From contig NC_133658.1 of the NCBI RefSeq assembly GCF_037893015.1, positions 881,372,893-881,436,892 of the forward strand: a DNA stretch of 64,000 nucleotides, read 5' to 3'. Shown piece by piece: positions 43,501-53,200 of the stretch. This DNA is from Macrotis lagotis (taxonomy: Eukaryota; Chordata; Mammalia; Peramelemorphia; Peramelidae). The first letter of the stretch is position 1. Each line of letters begins with the position of its first letter. Under the pieces are notes generated by a model. It was not told the DNA's origin, made no database searches, and was given only the letters and a program-made list of their open reading frames with translations. The translations under genes were made by a program, and so were the position numbers.

Positions 43501-46500
43501 GGACCTGGGTTTAAATGTTGGTACCATGGAAAGACCCAGATCTGACTCTTGTTCCCTGTGTGAGTACGGACAAATCAATGAACTTTTCTATCCTGAATGT
43601 CCTCAGCTGTAAAATAAGGTGGTTGAACAAAATCACCTCTGAGATCCCTTTAGGAACAAGGTAGACCAGTGACTGGTCTTGGAGTCAGTGAGACCTGAGT
43701 TCAAATCTTCTCTTACTAACTGTATGACTCAATGATAATCGCTTAGCCTCCCATGCTTGAGTTTCCTTATTTCTCAAGTAAGATTTTGCTGTGTACAAGT
43801 CTTTGTGATTCCATTTAGGAGTTTTCATGGCAGAGATAATGAAGTAGTTTGCCATTTCCTTTTCCAGTTCATTCTACAGATAAGGAAACTGAAGCAAGCA
43901 AAATGAAGTGACTTACCTAAGGTCACACAGCTAGTAAATGTCTTAGGCTAGATTTGGACTCAGGTCTTTCTGATTCCAGGCCAATGTACTATGGTACCAG
44001 CTAACTAAGGGTTTTAATGACTTCAAAGTCCCTCTAAATCTATGGAATTTGGTGCAATGAGAATAATAAAGGCTGGAGTCAGGTCTGGGGCTCCATCCCA
44101 TCTATGCCATGAATTTAGACAGACCTTGGGCAACCTCAATAGGCCTCAGGGTCTATAGAGACCTTAAATTAGGGGCTCCCTCAAATTAGAGAATTGGACA
44201 AGACGACCTCTAGGGCTCCTTCCAGCTCTAACTTATCATCCTGTGAATGCTGATACAACCTATGTCAGATCAAATCATTTAACTTCTCATTGTCCTCAGA
44301 CTACTCTAGCCCAGCTGCCAAACAGCAACCTGGGAGGGACTTTCTAGACTCTAAGTTCCTAATGTAGAAACTCTACCATTACTGAAACAGATGTAAGTCA
44401 ATGGACCCATGCCTCTTCTTATCAACCTAATGACTACTTCTCCCAACCAATGGCTCTAGACCTGATTCAAATCCAGTCTCAGATACAGAACCCTGGGCAA
44501 GTCTTGTTTGCTTCAGCTTCCCTCATCTATAAAATGAATTGGCGAAGGAAATAGCAAACCATTCCATATCTGCCAAGAAAACCCCAAATGGGGTAAGAAA
44601 AAGTTGGACATGACTGAACCACTGACTGAACAATAAAAACAATGACATGTCATCATCACTCTCTTATAGATGTATCAGTCCTTCCTATTAAAATATTCCT
44701 TCCCAGAGGGCTGGAACAAGTTTTCTTTTGGATCTGTACCCATAGGGCTCAGCATGTAGGACCTGTCACATAGGAAATCCTCAATAAGACTGAGAATGGT
44801 AGGGGAGAATGGAAAGGTCCTGGAATCAGGAAGTTGTGCTTTGAAAGAAGTCAGAGGTGCTTCTAGACAGGGATAATAAGGAAGACATCCATTCCACACA
44901 AGAAAGACCATTTTGGGGGTAAGTGGGGAGAGAAGGCACAGAGAGGCCTTTTTAAATTATATCGATTGGACAGCTAGGTGGCACAGTGGATAGAGCATCA
45001 GCCTTGGAGTCAGGAGGGCCTGAGTTTAAATCTAGCCTCAGATACTTACTAATTACCTAGCTTTGTGACCTTAGGAAAGTCACTTAACCCCATTGCCTTA
45101 TAAAAACACAAAAAAGCAAAAAAAATATATTGATATCTTTTGTTTATAGAAAACAAGTGTTTTGTATGAGTGATAGAATGTTGCATGAAGGAAACACCTT
45201 GGAGGCTTGCAGGAATACCATTGAACCACTAAAATATGATGAAAAAATGTGGGAAGAACATAAAAAGTGATGTAGAATTCCACTTAAAGTAATTTTAGAC
45301 AACACATAATATTTGGGAATCTACCTGCCAAAGTAGACTCAAAACTATACGAAAACAAAAAAAAGTTTACCCAAATAAAATCATATCTAAATAGCTGGAC
45401 AAATGTCAATTGCTCATGGCTAGACTGAGCTAATTAATAAAAACGATAATTCTACATAAATTAAATTTACTTATTTTATGCCATACCAATTAAACTTTCA
45501 AAAAATAAGTTATTAAGCCAGAAAAAAATTCATGTGGAAGAACCAAAGCTCAGGAATATCAAGGGAGTTAATGAAAAAAATGCAAAGGAAGGTGACCCAG
45601 CTGCACCAGATCTAAAATTATATTATAAAGTATCCGTCATCAAAACTATTTGATCCTAGCTAAGAAATAGAATAATCAGTGCAATAGATTAAGGTGCAAA
45701 AGAAAGAGTAATAAATGACTACAGAAATCTACTATTTGCTAAATCCAAATATTTCAGCTCTTTGATAAAAACTGCAGAGAAAAATGGAAGATAGTAATCC
45801 AGAAACTAGGACTAGATAACATCTCACACACCTATACCAAAATAAGGTTGTAATGGCTACAGGATTTAGATCTAAAAGGTGATAAGTCAGTTAGGAGAAG
45901 AAGGAATAGTATATCTGTCAGATCTATGGAAAGGGAAGCAGTTAATGACCAAAGAAGCGAAAGAGAACATCATAAAATGCAAAGTGAATAATTTTGATTA
46001 CATTAAATTGAAAAGTTTTTGCACAAAACCAATACAAGCAAGATTAAAAGAAAGGCAATAAGTTGGGAAACAATTTTTACAACTAGTGTTTCTGACAAAG
46101 GACTATTTCTAAACTATAAAGAGAACAGAGACTACAAGTCATTCTCCAACTGATAAATAGTCAAAGGATATGAAAAGGCAGTCCTCAGATGAAGAAATTA
46201 AAGCTATCTATAGTCATATGAGAAAATGCTCTAAATCATTATTAATTAGAGAAAAGCAAATTGAAACTATTCTGAGGTATCACCTCACACCTCTCAGATT
46301 GGCCAATATGACCAAAAAGGAAAATGATCAATGTCGGAGGGGATGTGGGAAAACTGGAACACTAATACATTTTTGGTCAAGTTGTGAACTGATCCAACTG
46401 TTCCAGAGAGCAATTTGGAATTACACCAGAGATTATGAAAAAGGGTTAAAAAAACTCACATGTTCAATAATATTTACAGCAGTTCTTTCATAGCAGCAAA

Positions 46501-47169
46501 GAATTGGAAATTAAGGGGATGCCCATCAAATGGAGAATGACTGAACAAATTATGGTATATGAATGTGAGATATATATGAATGGCATTATTCTATTTGAAC
46601 TCATGAGAGAAGAGACTTCTGAAAAGCCTGGAAAATCTTACATGAACTGTGCTGAATGAAGTGGGCAGAATCAGAACATTGTGGACACTAACAACAACAT
46701 TGGGTGATGATCAGCTATGGTAGTCTTGATTTCAGCAGTATAATAATCAAAGACAATTCTAAAAGATTTGTGATAGAAAATACCCTCCATATCCAGAGAA
46801 GGAATCATGATCAAAGCTTACCTTCTTCAATTTTTAAAAGTTGTCTTATGTATTATGTCTTTTTTCCTCTCTAATATTTTTCCCTCATTTGGATTTGATT
46901 TTTCTTTTACAACATGAACATGATTAATATGGATCTATGTTTAACATAGTTACACATGTAGAGCCTATATTGGATAGCTTTCTGTCAGGGGGAGGAGGGA
47001 GGGAAGGGAGGGAAGGGAGAGAGGGAGGAAAATGTAAAACTCAAAAATTATAACTTTATTTCGATATAATTGGTTTCCTTGGTAACACTCTATATTTTAT
47101 GTTATAATTTTAAAATATTATTTTGAGAAGTAATCCATTAAGCTTCACCAGCCTGTAAGATGAGTCCAT

Positions 47170-47208
<39 letters not shown>

Positions 47209-50200
47209 TAAGAACCAATATTCTTTGTGATATGGAATGGTTCTCTGGAAGGAGATAAAAGAGGAAATTTAGATGAAGAATTCACAAAAAATATTTATAA
47301 CTTTTTTAAAGGTTAGGAATCCATGACCTAGGTAGTGTCTAACTCAGGGGAAGCCCTGGACCCCTGTGACACTACAGAAAGTGGAGAAAGATATGGGGCA
47401 GAGTCAAACACAGGGAACAATCTGGAACTCTCTTTAAAGAAAATGGAAGAGAAAGGCCTTTGGCATGGTCCAGTATGGGAGTGCTACTTATAGTAGCAAG
47501 CAGAAAAATGTGGGTCTAAAGCTGATCACAGCAGAAAAACAGCCCCTAAGTAATCCTGACCCAACTCAACATTCCAGCAGCCTGGGTCTGAATCACAGCA
47601 GGAGAGAAAGCCAAATAATTCTTTTTTCCCTCCCTCCCTTCCCTTCTGCCTCCCCTTAGCAAGTATACTTCCATATTAGTTATGTTATGAAAGAAGAATC
47701 AAAACAAAAAGGGGGGACCATGAGAGAGGAACAAAACATAAAACACAAAAATTTAAAAAACTGGAATTATGTTTTGGTCTACATTTAGACTTCAAAGTTC
47801 TTTCTCTGGATGTGGATTATAGTTTCCATCACAAGTCTTTTAGAATTCTCTTTGAACTACTTGAGAACACTGAAGTGCTGAAAGGGGTTAAGTCCATTAT
47901 ATTTGATTATCAAACAATACGACTATTAATGTGTACAATGTTCTGGCTCTGGTCATTTTACTTAGCATCGAATCATGTAAGTCCAGGCTTTTCTGAAGTC
48001 CACTCATTTGTGATTTCTTACTCCATCACTTTTATATACTACAATTTGTTCAGTCATTCCTCAATTGCTGGATATTCCTCCAATTTCTAATTCTTTGCCA
48101 ATACAAAAAGAGTTGCTATAAATATTTTTGTACATATGGATCTTTTTTTGTGATCTCTTTGGGATATAGACTTAGGTGGTATTGCTGGATATGGTATGCA
48201 TAGTTTGATTGTACTTTGGGCATGGTTACAAATGGTTCTCCAGAATGGTTGGTTTAGTTCACAACTTCACCAATGGTGCATCAGTGTTCCAGTCTTCCCA
48301 CATCCCTTCCCACATTAATCATTTTCCTTTTTTTTGTCATATTGAAGATCAAACAATTCTTGTAGAAGGTGGGGGGGGGGGGGCCTCATTTAAGCCATCA
48401 AGCTCAGACTCAAATAAAACCCGTCCATACTACAAATTAGAGTTCAATTCATGTAGAGCTCCCCAACCCCATTCCCCCACTCCATACTCTGGGGCTGCTG
48501 AAATGAACAAACCCAACAAAATGCCAAATACTATGATAAAATGGACAGAAAGGTCTCCCAAAGAAAAGAGTAACTTTCTAACATGTCCAAGGAAAGTTTC
48601 AGAGAAAAAAATAGCCAAAAACAGATGACAAGAATACTTGGAAGGAATCTAACAAGAGATATAAAAAGAATTAGGGAGGGAAGCATAGCAAGTAAAATTG
48701 AAACATTAGAAATCAAAAGTGGCAACCTCTTTCAAGAACTGAATGTCCTGAAAATGAGACAAAATGAAGAAAACAACTCAGTAAGGTAACAAGAAATCCA
48801 AACACAAAATCAAGAGATTGGAAAAAACCCTTACAGAAAAATATAAGGAATATAATATTCTAAAAAATTGACCTAAACACAAGGAAAGATAAGGTAAGAA
48901 TGATCAGACTAACTGAAAATTGTAATCAAGAAAAATTTTAGATCCTATATTTCAAGAAATAGATAACAACTGTCCAAAGCTCTTAGATTCAGATGGAAAA
49001 GTGAAAATAAAAAAGGATCTATCACTGACATCCAGAAAGAAATCCCAAAATAAAAAAACTCCCAGCAACACTGTTGCCAAAATCCTTATCTTCCAAACCA
49101 AAGAAAAAATGCAAGTAGTACCTAGTTCAAGTTCTAAGAAGTCATAGTTAAAATTACATAAGGCTTTGCAGTTTTTGCCTAAAAAAAAAGGAGAGCTTAA
49201 AATAAAATATTCCCAAAAGCAAACTATGAAGGATTTTAACCTATAATAACCTATATGGAATAATCTGTACAGAAAAACTAGCATCATCCTATAAGAGAAA
49301 AAAATGAGCCTTTCAAGAAACTGAGAATTTCAAGCAATCTGGATAAAAAAGGTTAGAACATTTTGAAATGAAACACAATAATTAACAGAATGATGCACAC
49401 AAATTATACATATTTGTTCAACTGAAGTCTATATAAGGATAAACTGTTGACATGCTAATAGGAAGATAAAAAACATATGCTTTCTCAGAACTCTAATATT
49501 TTCAAGGATCATAGAAAAAGGTAAATATGACAGACAGAAGGCCTGGGTGTGGTTTTGTTCTTTTTTGATGGTTTCAGAAGTCAGAAATGAAAGAAAAGGA
49601 AGTAAATTTGGAAAGAAAGAAAGTGAAAGGGTAATGAAATCATTATGATTCAATACCAGAAACCCAACATGACTTTATTAGTGGAAATAAAATTAAAGAA
49701 GCATTAATTCTGCTTTGCTGCTTCACCCTAATGACCATAGGAAGTTTCCATCTGACTTGCAACCGAAATCTTCCAAACTAGTATTTCTGACAAAGGACTC
49801 ATTTCTAAAATATCAAGAGAACTGAGTCAAATTTGTAAGAATACAAGTCGTTCTCCAACTAATAAATGGTCAAAGGATATGAAAAGGCAGTCAGATGAAG
49901 AAATTAAAGCTTTCGATAGTCATATAATAAAATGCTCTAAATCATTATTGATTAGAGAAAAGCAAACTAAAACAATTCTGATGTATCACCTCACATCCCT
50001 CAGACTGACCAACATAACTAAAAAGGAAAATGATCAATGTCAGGGGGGGGAAACTGGATCACTAATGCATTTTTGATTTCTTTGGGATACAGACCTGGTA
50101 GTGGTATTGCTGGATCAAAGGGTATGTACAATTTTATAGACCTTTGGGCAGAGTTCCAAATTGCTCTCCAGAATTTTTACTACTGCCAACAGTGTATTAG

Positions 50201-53200
50201 TGTTCCAGTATTCGCACAGCCTCTCTAAAATTTATTTCCTTTTTTGTCATATTAGCCAGTCAGATAGGTGTGAGATGGTGCCTCAGAGATGTTTTAATTT
50301 GCATTTCTTTAGTTAAAGAATGATTTAGACCATTATATATGACTGTAGATAGCTTTGACTTCATCTGAAAGTTTCCTGCTTATAATCTTTGACCATTTAT
50401 CAATTGGTAATAACAGCCTTTATCAGAGAAACTTGCTATAAATTTTTTCTTCCATTTTTTCCATTTTCTTTTAATTTTGACTGCATTGATCTTGTTTATG
50501 CAACAACTTTTAAATTTAATATAATGAAAATTATACATTTTTATATCATAATGTTCTCTATCTTGTGTTTGATTTGGTCATAAATTCTTCTTTTCTCCAT
50601 ACATCTCACAGGTAAACTATGCCATGATTTCCTATAATTTGTTTATGCTATCACCTTTTTTGTCAATTTAAAGTATTCATTTTGATGAGTGAATACTTTT
50701 GGGGGAAAAAAGGCAGATTAACAAAGAAATAGATTATTTGAGTCATCTAATATCAGAAAAAAATTGAACAAGTCATAAATAAATGAACTCCCTAAGAAAA
50801 CATCCCAGACACTAAAAAATCTAGTCCAACCATTCTAAAGAAAAATTTAAAAACCATACCTAAAAGAGCTATAAAACTATATATACCTTTTAATCTAGCA
50901 ATACTACTTTGAAACCTATATCCCAAAGAGAACAGAGAGAAAAAAGAAAAAAAAACATATATGTGCAAAAATATTTATAGAAACTCTTTTTGTTACATTA
51001 AAGTTAAAAACTGAGAGTATGCCCATCAATTGAGGAAGGGTTGAACAAATTGCATATTGACTGCGGTGGAATATCGTTGTCCTATAAGAAATGACAAGGG
51101 AGATAATTTTAGAAAAACTTGATGAATTGATGCAAAGTGAAATGATCAGACCCAGGAGATCACCGTACACAAAACAATAGTATAATGATGATCAATGGAA
51201 AGACTTAGCTACTTTGATAAATACAATGATTCAAAACAATTCTGAAAGATCATGATAAAAAAAAGTGCTATCTATTATAAAGAGATAGAACTCATGAAGT
51301 CTGTGGTGCAGACAGGAACACAATTTTTCCATTTGCTTTTTTCTTGCTTTTTTTTACCACATCTAATATGGAAATATATTTTACATGATTTCACATGTTT
51401 AATTGATATATTCCTTGCCTTCTGAATTGGTGGTGAAGAATATGGAGGAAGAGAGAGAGAGAGAAGTTGGAATTAAAAATTTAATAAAAAGTTTAAAATA
51501 ATTTAAAAAATTTTTGAAGAAAATATTCCAAATAGATTTATAAATAAATTCTATCAAACACTCCAAGAATAATTGATTTTAATCTTATATGAGCCATTTG
51601 CAAAAAAGGGCAGAAAAGATATAACCCTTCTAATCTTCTATCATAGGAAAATGATTTTTTTTTTGCAAGGCAATGGGGTGAAGTGACTTGCCCAAGATCA
51701 CAGAACTAGATTATTATTAATGTCTGAGACCAAATTTGAGCTCAGGTTCTCCTGAGTCTAGGGCCAGTGCTCTATCCACTAGCTGCCCCGGAATGTGATC
51801 TTAATATGTAAACCAAGGAGAGACAAAACAGAAATAAGCTATAGAATGATATCCCCAATGCACATCTATCTTTTTTTTAAAAAAAAAGGTTTTTAAGGCA
51901 ATGGGGCTAAGTGACTTGACCAAGGTCACACAGCTAGGCAACTATTAAGTGTCTGAGGTCACATTTGAACTTAGGTCCTCCTGACTCTAGGGCTGGTGCT
52001 CTATACACTGCGCCACCTAGCTGCCCCTCCAATGAACATCAATGCAAAAAATGTAAATGTTAGAAAATAGGCCACAAAACACTATATTAGAAAGATTCCA
52101 CACCATGACTAAGTAAGATTTATGTCAGGAATGTAAAACTGAACCAATAAAAGGTGCACTATAAACAAAATCAACTATGTTAGTAATAAAAATAATCAAA
52201 TTGCATGCTTATGTCAGTAGATATTGAAAAGGCTTTTCACAAAATCCAATACCTGTTTCTATTAAAAAACACTAGAAAGCAAGGAATAAATGAATTTTTT
52301 AACATAAAAAATCATAATTCTCTCAAATCAAGAACAAACATTATTTGTACTGGAAAAAGTTGGAGGTTTTTCTATTATGATCACAAATAAAGCAAAGATG
52401 ACCATTTATCATCACTAATATCTTACAAAGAACTAGAAATGTTAACTATAACAATAAAACAATCAAGAGAAATCAAGAGAATACACAGACAAAGAAGAAA
52501 CAAAATTAGTACTTTTTACAGATGATTTGACAATTGATTTAGAAAACCCTAAAGAGTTGACTAAAATTAATTGAAATAATAAATTGAGCAAAGATGAAAG
52601 ATATAAAAGAAATCCACCTAAATCACCATCAGTACAAGAAAAGATGGGAAGACAAATTCCATTGAAAATAATTAATGCATAATATATTTGGATAACTACT
52701 TATTTAGATACGCCCATGAACTCAACTACTAAAGATTCTTTGTAGTAATAATTATAATAATAAAACAAGTAATTAGAGAAATATTGATTTCTTATATGTA
52801 GATCAAGTCAATAACATAAGAATGAATACTAACTAAATTCATTTAATCATTTATACACTACCAATCAAACTACCTCAAGATTATTTTAGCCATAGGAAAA
52901 AAAAATAAAATTCTTATGGAAGAAAAAAAAGGTTAAGGGAAGCAATGGAAAAATAATGAGAATGAGAATGGTCTAGCAGTACTAGATTTCAAACTATTAC
53001 AAAGTAGAAATCACCAAAATGATTTTCTGTATTTAAAAAAAAATAGATCAATTAGAGGAATGTACATATAGAAGCTAATGAATGAAGTAGACTGATATTT
53101 GATCAGACCCAAAGATGTCAGATACTGGGATATGGGTTCTTTCTTTGACAGGAAAATTGAAATTAATATGGAAGAAGGTATAGACCAACATCTCACAACA

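Noticed and set aside
46170-46493. 107-codon frame as a host gene
   Set aside because: It is the L1 ORF2 C-terminus, and the same region recurs at 49.9 and 54.2 kb.
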